This document shows, one piece after another, positions 6,934 through 13,641 of a stretch of DNA of 21,739 bases. Each line of letters opens with the position of its first letter. Position 1 is the stretch's first letter. The notes under the pieces were generated by a model. The model saw nothing but the letters and a program-made list of their open reading frames with translations. It had not been told where the DNA came from and ran no database searches. Position numbers and translations under genes: made by a program. Source of the stretch: Bifidobacterium breve (GTDB taxonomy: Bacteria > Actinomycetota > Actinomycetes > S36-B12); assembly GCA_945900705.1 (NCBI GenBank), contig CAMDKJ010000008.1, positions 1 to 21,739 on the forward strand, in the 5' to 3' direction.

Positions 6934-8070
6934 GTGACCACGATCTTGGCGTCAGCAAGTGCGCTGCTCCCCCGGATGATCGAGTCGGTAGACCTTCTCG
7001 TCAGCACCGAATCACCAACTAATGATCTTGCCGCCTGCGCTCATCTTGCTGACGTGGCCGCGAAATTAACTAGCGAGTGGTTAGGGAGCCCGGCCCGCGT
7101 AGAAGTTCACGACGGCTGCCCGGTAGTGCGCTGGGGCCCAGAGCACCCTGAAATCTTGCTGCTCGGCCACCTTGACACTGTGTGGCCGGTTAGCACCTTG
7201 CTGCGCCTGCCTTCCCAGCTCATTGATGATCAAATGACCGGGCCAGGTGTTTTCGATATGAAGGCTGGCATCGTGCAGGCCTTGGCTGCAGTGTCGCTAC
7301 TTATTGCTGATGGCGTCGACGTCGGAGCGGTTGGGATCTTGCTGACAACTGACGAGGAGACCGGCTCGCGCGCTTCGCGCAAAGTGATTGCGGGCGCCCT
7401 CACCAACGCCAGTGCGGTTCTGGTTTTCGAACCATCCGCTAGCGGTGCCCTAAAAACTGAACGCAAGGGCACTTCTTGGTACCGAATCAAATTTCACGGG
7501 CGGGCAGCCCACGCCGGGCTTGACCCTGAACGCGGGGTGAATGCCACCGTTGAAGCTGCTGCGTTCGTCATGGCAACCCAAACTTGGGGTAATCAAGATG
7601 CCGGCACCACCGTTACGCCAACCTTGTTGAACGCGGGCACCACGGCAAATACCGTCCCTTTTTTGGCAGAGTTGACCCTTGACGTTCGTGCCTGGTCTGC
7701 GGGCGAGCAACAACGTGTTGACTCCAGTGTTCGCACCTGGCAAGTCACCCACCCTGAAGCCCGCATCGAGATTGATGGCGGTATTGACCGGCCACCACTT
7801 GAATTGTCAGCATCGGTGAATCTCTTCGCTCTCGCTCAACAAGTCGCGCACGAACTTGGTTTACCCGAATTGCAATCCTGCGCGGTCGGTGGTGCCAGCG
7901 ACGGTAATCTCACCGCGGCCGCGGGCATACCGACCCTAGATGGGCTTGGCGCGGTTGGCGATGGCGCACACGCTGACCACGAATGGGCTTCAGTTTCAGC
8001 AATGGCCGAACGGGCCGCCCTTACCGCCGGCATCATCATGGCGGAACTCAACGGAGAGATAAATGACTGA
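6934..8070 (+). CDS. M20-family metallopeptidase, probable N-succinyl-L-amino acid desuccinylase
   Basis: A 378-aa dinuclear zinc amidohydrolase of the ArgE/DapE/CPG2 clan. Residues expected for metal binding and catalysis are present: H79 and D81 (GHLDTVWP), D108 (FDMKAG), E141-E142 (TDEETGS, general base and ligand), E166 (FEPS), H193 in the dimerization domain (HAGLDPERG) and H346 (GAHADHEW). It starts at GTG 6934, with a clear Shine-Dalgarno AAAAGGAG (6922-6929). In the NSAR pathway an M20 enzyme releases the L-amino acid from the N-succinyl-L form, which makes the racemization irreversible; the divergent GNAT-racemase pair supports that job. Its stop overlaps the XPB start by 8 nt. The exact acyl group is inferred. 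Confidence 0.87.
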   Translation: MTTILASASALLPRMIESVDLLVSTESPTNDLAACAHLADVAAKLTSEWLGSPARVEVHDGCPVVRWGPEHPEILLLGHLDTVWPVSTLLRLPSQLIDDQMTGPGVFDMKAGIVQALAAVSLLIADGVDVGAVGILLTTDEETGSRASRKVIAGALTNASAVLVFEPSASGALKTERKGTSWYRIKFHGRAAHAGLDPERGVNATVEAAAFVMATQTWGNQDAGTTVTPTLLNAGTTANTVPFLAELTLDVRAWSAGEQQRVDSSVRTWQVTHPEARIEIDGGIDRPPLELSASVNLFALAQQVAHELGLPELQSCAVGGASDGNLTAAAGIPTLDGLGAVGDGAHADHEWASVSAMAERAALTAGIIMAELNGEIND

Positions 8071-9721
8071 CGGTCCACTGATTGTGCAAAGCGACAAAAC
8101 CCTGCTCCTTGAAGTTGATAGTCCGCTGGGGCCCGAATGCCGTCGTGCCATCGCACCATTTGCCGAACTTGAGCGCGCGCCTGAACACATTCACACTTAC
8201 CGATTAACTCCACTTGGTCTTTGGAATGCCCGCGCGGCCGGGCATGACGCCGAGCAGGTCGTCGACACCTTGCTCCGCTATTCGAAATATCCAGTGCCGC
8301 ATGCGCTGCTCGTTGACATCGCCGAGACCATGTCGCGCTATGGCAGGTTGCAGGTCAACAACCACCCGGTGCACGGATTAGTGTTGCAGGCATTAGACGA
8401 AGCGGTGCTCGAAGAAGTCCTGCGCAGTAAGAAAGTTGCTCCATTACTCGGTGCCCGCGTTGATAAAACGACGGTAATAGTGCATCCAAGTGAGCGCGGC
8501 CACCTAAAGCAGGCACTCATCAAACTTGGATGGCCCGCCGAGGATGTCGCGGGCTACGTTGATGGCGAGCGACATGCCATTGGCTTGGTTACCAAGAATT
8601 GGCAACCGCGCCCTTACCAGCAGGAGGCCGCCGAAGGCTTTTGGCACGGCGGATCTGGCGTTGTCGTCCTGCCCTGTGGTGCCGGCAAGACGATTGTCGG
8701 CGCGCTGGCAATGACACTTGCGCAGGCAACCACCCTGATTCTCGTCACTAACACAGTTGCGGCCCGGCAGTGGCGCGATGAGTTACTCAAGCGCACCACG
8801 TTGACCGCTGATGAGATAGGCGAGTACTCAGGCGCTAAGAAGGAAATCCGCCCGGTAACAATCGCGACCTACCAGGTGATGACAACCAAACGCCAAGGTA
8901 TCTACCCGCATCTTGATGTCTTTGATTCGCGCGACTGGGGCCTGATCATCTATGACGAGGTGCACCTTCTGCCCGCTCCTATCTTCCGATTCACCGCCGA
9001 TATCCAATCACGGCGTCGCCTCGGGTTAACCGCAACCTTGGTGCGCGAGGACGGCCGAGAGAGTGACGTTTTTAGCCTCATCGGCCCTAAGCGCTACGAC
9101 GCACCCTGGAAAGACATTGAGAATCAAGGCTATATCGCACCTGCTGACTGCGTCGAGGTGCGAGTGACCTTGCCTGACAGTGATCGCATGACATATGCGA
9201 TGGCCGAGCAAGAAGATAAATATCGCCTAGCGGCTTCGGCTCCCGAGAAGAACCGGCTCGTTGAAGAAATCATCGCCCATCACCCTGATGATCGAATCCT
9301 GGTAATTGGGCAATACCTTGACCAGCTCGCTGAACTTGGTGAGCATCTTGACGCACCGATAATCACGGGTGCTACGCCCGTTAAAGAACGTGAACGCCTT
9401 TTTGCCGCATTCCGCGAAGGTGATATTCGACTACTCGTGGTCAGCAAAGTTGCTAACTTCTCGATTGATCTGCCCGAGGCTGCCGTCGCCATTCAAGTAA
9501 GTGGCACTTTTGGTTCTCGACAAGAAGAGGCTCAGCGCCTCGGAAGAATCCTGCGCCCGAAGTCTGACGGGCGCACGGCGCACTTCTATTCAATTGTCAC
9601 GCGCGACACAGTCGATGCCGACTTCGCCCAGCATCGCCAACGTTTTTTAGCTGAGCAGGGCTACGCTTACCGCATCGTCGACGCCGATGACATTCACTCG
9701 GGGAAGTGGGAAGCCAGATGA
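8063..9721 (+). CDS. XPB/ERCC3-type DNA repair helicase (SF2)
   Basis: A 552-aa 3'-5' DNA helicase, the length expected for bacterial XPB (about 540-550 aa). An N-terminal damage-recognition-like region (1-170) precedes the two RecA lobes. Seen motifs are Walker A GAGKT (206-210), DEVH (298-301), LGLTATL with the XPB-specific RED (R328-D330), then VIGQYLDQL, and motif VI RLGRILRP. The C-terminal block HFYSIVTRDTVDADFAQHRQRFL is the ERCC3/RAD25 C-terminal pattern. In actinobacteria this helicase is implicated in nucleotide excision repair. ATG 8063 has GGAGAG upstream and overlaps the M20 stop, and the stop overlaps the ClC start as ATGA, so XPB sits inside an operon. Its usual partner (2951-4945) is 3 kb away across the amino-acid cassette. 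Confidence 0.95.
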   Translation: MTDGPLIVQSDKTLLLEVDSPLGPECRRAIAPFAELERAPEHIHTYRLTPLGLWNARAAGHDAEQVVDTLLRYSKYPVPHALLVDIAETMSRYGRLQVNNHPVHGLVLQALDEAVLEEVLRSKKVAPLLGARVDKTTVIVHPSERGHLKQALIKLGWPAEDVAGYVDGERHAIGLVTKNWQPRPYQQEAAEGFWHGGSGVVVLPCGAGKTIVGALAMTLAQATTLILVTNTVAARQWRDELLKRTTLTADEIGEYSGAKKEIRPVTIATYQVMTTKRQGIYPHLDVFDSRDWGLIIYDEVHLLPAPIFRFTADIQSRRRLGLTATLVREDGRESDVFSLIGPKRYDAPWKDIENQGYIAPADCVEVRVTLPDSDRMTYAMAEQEDKYRLAASAPEKNRLVEEIIAHHPDDRILVIGQYLDQLAELGEHLDAPIITGATPVKERERLFAAFREGDIRLLVVSKVANFSIDLPEAAVAIQVSGTFGSRQEEAQRLGRILRPKSDGRTAHFYSIVTRDTVDADFAQHRQRFLAEQGYAYRIVDADDIHSGKWEAR

Positions 9722-11016
9722 GCCAGGTTGCTCCTTCGCCCACCGCTCCCGAACTAAGCGAGAAACTAGCGGCGGCGGCCCTTGGACTGGCGATCGTCCT
9801 CGGCATTCTCGGTGCCCTCGGTGCCTCCGTCTTCATCTTCGTAATGGATGAAGCCCAAAAGTGGATCTGGGAGGATCTCCCAGCTGCACTGGGTTTTGAT
9901 GGGTTACCGATGTGGTGGGTAGCACTAATGCTGCTAATCGGTGCCTGCGTCGTCGCCCTTGCTTGGCGACTACCCGGTGCCACCGGCAACGGCCCATTAA
10001 CCGGCTTCCATTTCGACACCCCGGCTATCAACGCACCATCGATTCTTCTCGCCGCTCTCGGCTCCTTGATATTCGGTTTCGTCCTTGGCCCCGAAGCCCC
10101 CTTGATCATCATGGGCACCACCATCGGTGCACTTCTAATGCGCGGGCGTGCCCCGCAACTTGTGCAAATGGGGATGCTCTTAGGTGGAGCGGCCGCCATT
10201 GGGGCAATTTTCGGCAACCCCTTCGTGATGGCTTTTATGTTGCTCGAGTTTGCCGCGCTCGGTATTTTGCCAGCGATCGCACTTGTGCCATCACTTGTTG
10301 CCCTCGGCGCCGGCTACCTGGTGCAAATCGGGGTCGGGCCGTGGTCGGGTATCGGCACCCATTCGCTGGCAGTTCCAGGCCTACCCACTTACGACAACTT
10401 AAGTGTTAGAGACCTGATATTTGGTCTAGTGATCGCCGTTATTGCCTCCATCGTCGCCGCCATAGCTCGCGAACTTGGTGAACGTGTAGCGCAACTCGCC
10501 GCCAAGCACCGAGGTTTCGTGCTTTTCGCGGTAGCGCTCCTCACCGCGGCTCTCGCCATTGCCGTCACCGAGATCACGGGTGTCGATGTAGGTTTTGTGC
10601 TTTTCTCCGGCCAGTCAGATATGACTTCATTGATTGCCGAAACTTCGATTCTGACAGTGGTTTTGGTACTGATAGCCAAAACGCTCGCGTACGGCATGGC
10701 ATTAGGTGGCGGTTACCGTGGCGGGCCGATCTTCCCCGCTACCTTCCTCGGTGTTGCCGTCGGAGTTCTAAGCTCTTTAGTGTTCCCTGAAGTATCAGTA
10801 ACAGCCATGGCCGCGACCGGCATCGCGGCCACCGCCACCGTTATGCTGCGCTTACCTTTTACGTCCGCGCTTTTGGCTATGGTGTTGCTCAGCAGTTCAG
10901 GTGCCGCGGTCGCGCCATTTGCCATTATGGGTGCGGTTGTTGGTTTCGGAGTACGGCAAGGCCTCGACAAACGTGACGCCAAAAGAACATCAAAACTAGA
11001 GCTGGAGCGAGTATGA
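9718..11016 (+). CDS. ClC-family chloride channel/antiporter
   Basis: A 432-aa polytopic membrane protein with about 10-12 hydrophobic stretches. FVLGPEAPLIIMG is the ClC GREGP-type motif with the gating Glu kept (E126). FMLLEFAALGILPAI carries a Glu (E177) about where the proton-transfer Glu of exchangers lies. GGGYRGGPIFPATFLGVAVG is the ClC helix-N signature. The first filter motif GSGIP is not recognisable; GATGNGPLTGF stands where it would be. Retention of both Glu residues suggests H+/anion exchange rather than a passive channel, by analogy with E. coli ClC. ATG 9718 overlaps the XPB stop (ATGA); an in-frame GTG at 9706 is less likely. No cytoplasmic CBS domains are present. Confidence 0.85.
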   Translation: MSQVAPSPTAPELSEKLAAAALGLAIVLGILGALGASVFIFVMDEAQKWIWEDLPAALGFDGLPMWWVALMLLIGACVVALAWRLPGATGNGPLTGFHFDTPAINAPSILLAALGSLIFGFVLGPEAPLIIMGTTIGALLMRGRAPQLVQMGMLLGGAAAIGAIFGNPFVMAFMLLEFAALGILPAIALVPSLVALGAGYLVQIGVGPWSGIGTHSLAVPGLPTYDNLSVRDLIFGLVIAVIASIVAAIARELGERVAQLAAKHRGFVLFAVALLTAALAIAVTEITGVDVGFVLFSGQSDMTSLIAETSILTVVLVLIAKTLAYGMALGGGYRGGPIFPATFLGVAVGVLSSLVFPEVSVTAMAATGIAATATVMLRLPFTSALLAMVLLSSSGAAVAPFAIMGAVVGFGVRQGLDKRDAKRTSKLELERV

Positions 11017-11531
11017 AAATAAGTAACCTCACCATCATGGCCTCCACGCTGGTTATCGCTGGGGCGGCACTTGCCGCACCCGCCCATGCGGTGAAACTCG
11101 TACCATCTGACACCGCCTGCTCCTACATCTATAAGAACGGCGAGCCCACCACCAAGACTTACGCCTGCCTTTCGGTGGCGAAGTCGCCGGTGCCAGCTGG
11201 CCAACCGGCAACATTCACCGGCACCTTGAGCTCAAAGGCCATGTCGAATTTGGCAGAATGGACAACCGGTGGCAACACGGTATGTCTTGATCGCTACCCA
11301 GCCAAGGCCAATAACAACAGCAGCATGCCGCGCACCCCACTAACCAAGGCATGCTCACCCGTTAAGAAAAACGGCACCTTCACGATCAACGCAGATTTAA
11401 GTGTCAAGGGCACCTACTACTACGGCCTGAGCATGGGCCCTTGCACCGGTTCTACCGCCCTCTGCGGCAATGGTGACCCTGGCTTGGTTGGCGTCGAGGG
11501 CCCGAAAGTGGTTCAGCTACAGACTTCGTAG
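11013..11531 (+). CDS. Secreted Cys-containing protein, Ig-like candidate
   Basis: A 172-aa protein of unknown function. A Sec signal peptide is clear: MKISNLT, a hydrophobic core and APAHA, with likely cleavage before VKLV (about residue 26). The mature part has six cysteines (TACSY, YACLS, TVCLD, KACSP, GPCTG, ALCGN), which could form three disulfides outside the cell. The pattern PVPAGQPATFTGTLSS ... KNGTFTINADLSVKGTYYYG alternates like a small beta-sandwich of Ig/carboxypeptidase-regulatory type; this is inference. The ATG at 11013 overlaps the ClC stop (ATGA), so it is probably co-translated. The next gene starts 10 nt after its stop and is also secreted. Confidence 0.75.
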   Translation: MKISNLTIMASTLVIAGAALAAPAHAVKLVPSDTACSYIYKNGEPTTKTYACLSVAKSPVPAGQPATFTGTLSSKAMSNLAEWTTGGNTVCLDRYPAKANNNSSMPRTPLTKACSPVKKNGTFTINADLSVKGTYYYGLSMGPCTGSTALCGNGDPGLVGVEGPKVVQLQTS

Positions 11532-11541
11532 AGGGGGTCGG

Positions 11542-12138
11542 ATGAATCGCCAGGCTTTTAGGCTACGTCACGCTTTTGTCAGTTCGGCAATCGTCTTTGC
11601 TGCCGGGGCATTCCTGATGGCCCCACCTGCCATAGCCGACGACAGCACCAAGTTCGCTTCCCTGGCACCGAGAGTGCAATTCACGGTATATGAACCCAAA
11701 TTCACGGCCGGTTTATCACTGAAGAGTGTTGCATTGGGTTCATTCGATCCTCAGGCCGTCGGCCCAACCCCGGGGCTCTGCTCCAAGTACCTAACCGCTA
11801 CTTACCGAACAAAGGCCAAATCATCTCTGGAAATCATCCAGTCAGCCGCATGTGGTGACCCAGGGTTCCCGATGCTCTTAGTCGACTCATTTAAGTCAAA
11901 GGGATCGAAAATTAATATCCTCACCACTTGCCCAAATCCAGCAGCGGTGAGCGACACCGATTGTCAAAGTGGCTCAACGGCTTCCCCTGCCGACCTTTTG
12001 AAAAAGTACGGTGAAACTTGGATCAACCTACCGAGCACCTCGGTCTCACCAACGACGCAGATTCAGCTAAAAACCAAGGGTCTTACCGTGCAACAGATCA
12101 AGAAGATTGTGCGGAGCATGGCGGTTGCTAGGTTTTAG
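11542..12138 (+). CDS. Secreted protein, possibly DUF4367-like
   Basis: A 198-aa protein. The signal peptide MNRQAFRLRH... SSAIVFAAGAFLMAPPAIA has probable cleavage before DDSTKF. The mature region opens with PRVQFTVYEPKFTAGLSLKSV, continues with LTATYRTKAKSSLEIIQSA and ends with IQLKTKGLTVQQIKKIVRSM. This layout resembles the DUF4367 fold of some sporulation and anti-sigma proteins, but the match is weak. Four Cys (LCSKY, AACGD, TTCPN, TDCQS) could pair. ATG 11542 follows a strong GAGGGGG (11531-11537). A longer frame from 11470 would overlap the previous gene and spoil the signal peptide, so it is not used. Its 3' end overlaps the convergent YceI-like gene by 11 nt. Confidence 0.72.
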   Translation: MNRQAFRLRHAFVSSAIVFAAGAFLMAPPAIADDSTKFASLAPRVQFTVYEPKFTAGLSLKSVALGSFDPQAVGPTPGLCSKYLTATYRTKAKSSLEIIQSAACGDPGFPMLLVDSFKSKGSKINILTTCPNPAAVSDTDCQSGSTASPADLLKKYGETWINLPSTSVSPTTQIQLKTKGLTVQQIKKIVRSMAVARF

Positions 12139-12622
12139 TTCGCAGTGCCAGTTTCGCGTCAACATCAAAACTGAAGTCCTCGATGGTGCCCATGCCGGGT
12201 ATCGGTAGATGCACCGTGCCCATGTTCGCGCTGCCGACGATTTCTATTTCCCCCATCGGTGAGGAAGCCGATGCAATAGGGGTAATTGTTAAGTCGAGTT
12301 CAACTTCAATGCTGCCCGCGCGCGCAATACCGGTGACCGACCAAATTTCGCCCACCGGGCCTTTACCCGAATACACCAGCGTATGCGCCTTGTATCGGGT
12401 GACGACGCTTCGAGCCGCCGACTGCAGCAGGAAGTTGCCAGTCTTTAACTGGTCAAGGGCCAAGTGCAGGGTCAAGTGGATCTCCTGCGCGGTTATCTGC
12501 AGCAGCCCGCTGGCAACGGGGGCCGAAACATCAACGCTCAGTAGGCCCACTCGCCCACTACGCAGTCGAACATCGGCACCGTCCACGGCAGCTATCTCCC
12601 ACTCGCCAACGGTCATGGGCAT
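12128..12622 (-). CDS. YceI-like domain protein
   Basis: A 164-aa protein that resembles the YceI lipocalin-like family (lipid or isoprenoid binding). It begins VGEWEIAAVDGADVRL and has LDQLKTGNFLLQSAARSVVTRYKAHTLVYSG, the usual 'gn...d..l.s..f' centre of YceI, followed by a W-VTG-AR-GSIEVELDL strand pattern and a beta-rich end. No signal peptide is seen, so it is probably cytoplasmic. ATG 12616 (Met3) has AAGG at a better distance than ATG 12622; either could be the start. It lies 21 nt after the SDR stop on the same strand, so the two probably share a transcript. The family call is tentative. Confidence 0.6.
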   Translation of the reverse strand: MPMTVGEWEIAAVDGADVRLRSGRVGLLSVDVSAPVASGLLQITAQEIHLTLHLALDQLKTGNFLLQSAARSVVTRYKAHTLVYSGKGPVGEIWSVTGIARAGSIEVELDLTITPIASASSPMGEIEIVGSANMGTVHLPIPGMGTIEDFSFDVDAKLALRTKT

Positions 12623-12643
12623 ACCTTGCTATTTTGGCCAAAG

Positions 12644-13405
12644 CTACTCACCTAAGACCCGATGTACTTTGTGCTGCGCGGCCTGCGCTACTGGGCGAAT
12701 CACCATGCGATCAATATTTACATGCGCTGGCAAGGAGGCTACCCAAGTGATTGCCGACGCAACATCGTCAGCGGTTAGCGGCTCCTTAACCCCTTCATAA
12801 ACCTTGTCCGCTCGGGCTTGATCACCACCGAAACGCTTGACCGAGAACTCATCGGTGCGAACCATCCCGGGGATCATTTCAGTGACTCGAATCGGGCGCC
12901 CCGAAAGCTCAAGGCGCAAGGTGCCAGCTATCGCTGCCACCCCATGCTTAGTCGCGGTATAGCTGCCGGCATTCTCATATGGGATGTACCCAGCCGTTGA
13001 ACCCATCAGCACGATGAGGCCATGACCGGAAAGTTCGATATTCGGCAAGAAAGCCTTCACGGTTCGCACCAGACCGATGACATTTAATTCATAACCGGCC
13101 TGCCATCCGGCTAGATCGGCATTCGCTATCTGTTCAGCCTCAAATGCTGCACCAGCATTGGCCACCAAGACAGCAACGGCCCGGCCCGCCAATTTGGCCA
13201 CCAGCCGATCCACACTGCCTTGATCGGTGACATCCAGCTCCCATGACGTAATACCCGGGTGACCAGCGGCGAGCTCCTCAAGGCGGTCGACTCGGCGCGC
13301 TGCGGCGATGACCTCATATCCGCGATCCGCCAATTGGCGGGCGCATGCGGCCCCAATGCCGCTACTGGCGCCGGTAACAAGTGCGAGTTCAGGAGTTTTA
13401 GTCAT
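12644..13405 (-). CDS. Short-chain dehydrogenase/reductase (YdfG-like)
   Basis: A 253-aa classical SDR. The Rossmann motif TGASSGIG is at 11-18, and AARRVD after strand 2 suggests NADP(H). NAG lies at 83-85 and N108 in ELNV. The catalytic triad is S136 (MGSTAG), Y149 and K153 (SYTATKHG). The motif PGMVRTDEF follows the active site, and the tail RPVAQ resembles YdfG-type 3-hydroxy acid/serine dehydrogenases; the true substrate is unknown. I chose ATG 13405 because MTKTPELALVTGASSG is the normal spacing to the Rossmann loop. The longer frame to 13462 would start inside palindrome B. No Shine-Dalgarno precedes 13405, so it may be leaderless. It is probably followed by the YceI-like gene in one transcript. 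Confidence 0.9.
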   Translation of the reverse strand: MTKTPELALVTGASSGIGAACARQLADRGYEVIAAARRVDRLEELAAGHPGITSWELDVTDQGSVDRLVAKLAGRAVAVLVANAGAAFEAEQIANADLAGWQAGYELNVIGLVRTVKAFLPNIELSGHGLIVLMGSTAGYIPYENAGSYTATKHGVAAIAGTLRLELSGRPIRVTEMIPGMVRTDEFSVKRFGGDQARADKVYEGVKEPLTADDVASAITWVASLPAHVNIDRMVIRPVAQAAQHKVHRVLGE

Positions 13406-13451
13406 GGTGCAAGATTGCAGATGGGCGCGACACTGCCTGAGTCGGGTCCGC

Positions 13452-13520
13452 TGAACGCGCACGTTATTGTCGTGAAAACCTGATATTTGCCCTGTTTCAC
13501 GACAATAACGTGCGCGTTCA
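13452..13520. repeat. Long intergenic palindrome, copy B
   Basis: Perfect 26-nt inverted arms, 13452-13477 and 13495-13520, surround a 17-nt loop. The arm begins TGAACGCGCACGTTATTG and ends TCGTGAAA. Compared with copy A (2457-2529), four arm positions differ, and each change is matched in the opposite arm, so pairing is kept. It lies directly beyond the groEL terminator hairpin in the direction of groEL transcription, and 46 nt upstream of the SDR start. Confidence 0.95.
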
Positions 13521-13522
13521 CG

Positions 13523-13558
13523 TCAAAGGCGGCCCCCCTTTCGGGGAACCGCCTTTGA
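13523..13558 (-). terminator. groEL terminator hairpin
   Basis: Ten-base arms TCAAAGGCGG (13523-13532) and CCGCCTTTGA (13549-13558) pair perfectly, with an inner CCCC/GGGG stem around a TTTC turn. The hairpin begins about 74 nt beyond the groEL stop. No T-tract follows on the minus strand, as is common for actinobacterial hairpin terminators. Palindrome B follows 2 nt later. Confidence 0.75.
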
Positions 13559-13586
13559 ATGAACCTGTGTTGCAGAAGTCTTGCTG

Positions 13587-13641
13587 TTCGAACTTCGTTA
13601 GAAGTCCGACTACCGGGGACTTCGAACTTCGTTAGAAGTCC
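13587..13641. repeat. 21-bp direct repeat across the groEL stop codon
   Basis: The same 21 nt beginning TTCGAACTTCGTTAGAAG occurs at 13587-13607 and 13621-13641, a 34-nt period. The right copy holds the last two groEL codons (Asp-Phe), the TAA and 8 nt beyond; the left copy is a non-coding duplicate downstream of the gene. Each copy has a small hairpin (ACTTC/GAAGT, 4-nt loop). Confidence 0.9.

Noticed and set aside
11470..11541. Longer start for secreted protein 2
   Set aside because: It overlaps the previous gene and would bury the signal peptide; the strong GAGGGGG before 11542 fixes the start.
13406..13462. Longer N-terminus for the SDR starting at 13462
   Set aside because: The added residues lie partly in palindrome B and put the Rossmann loop too far from the start; MTKTPELALVTGASSG from 13405 is normal.
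13587..13607. Possible LexA/SOS box at TTCGAACTTCGTTAGAA
   Set aside because: Only the left half TCGAAC fits the actinobacterial SOS palindrome; the right half does not, and the sequence is explained as a copy of the groEL 3' end.
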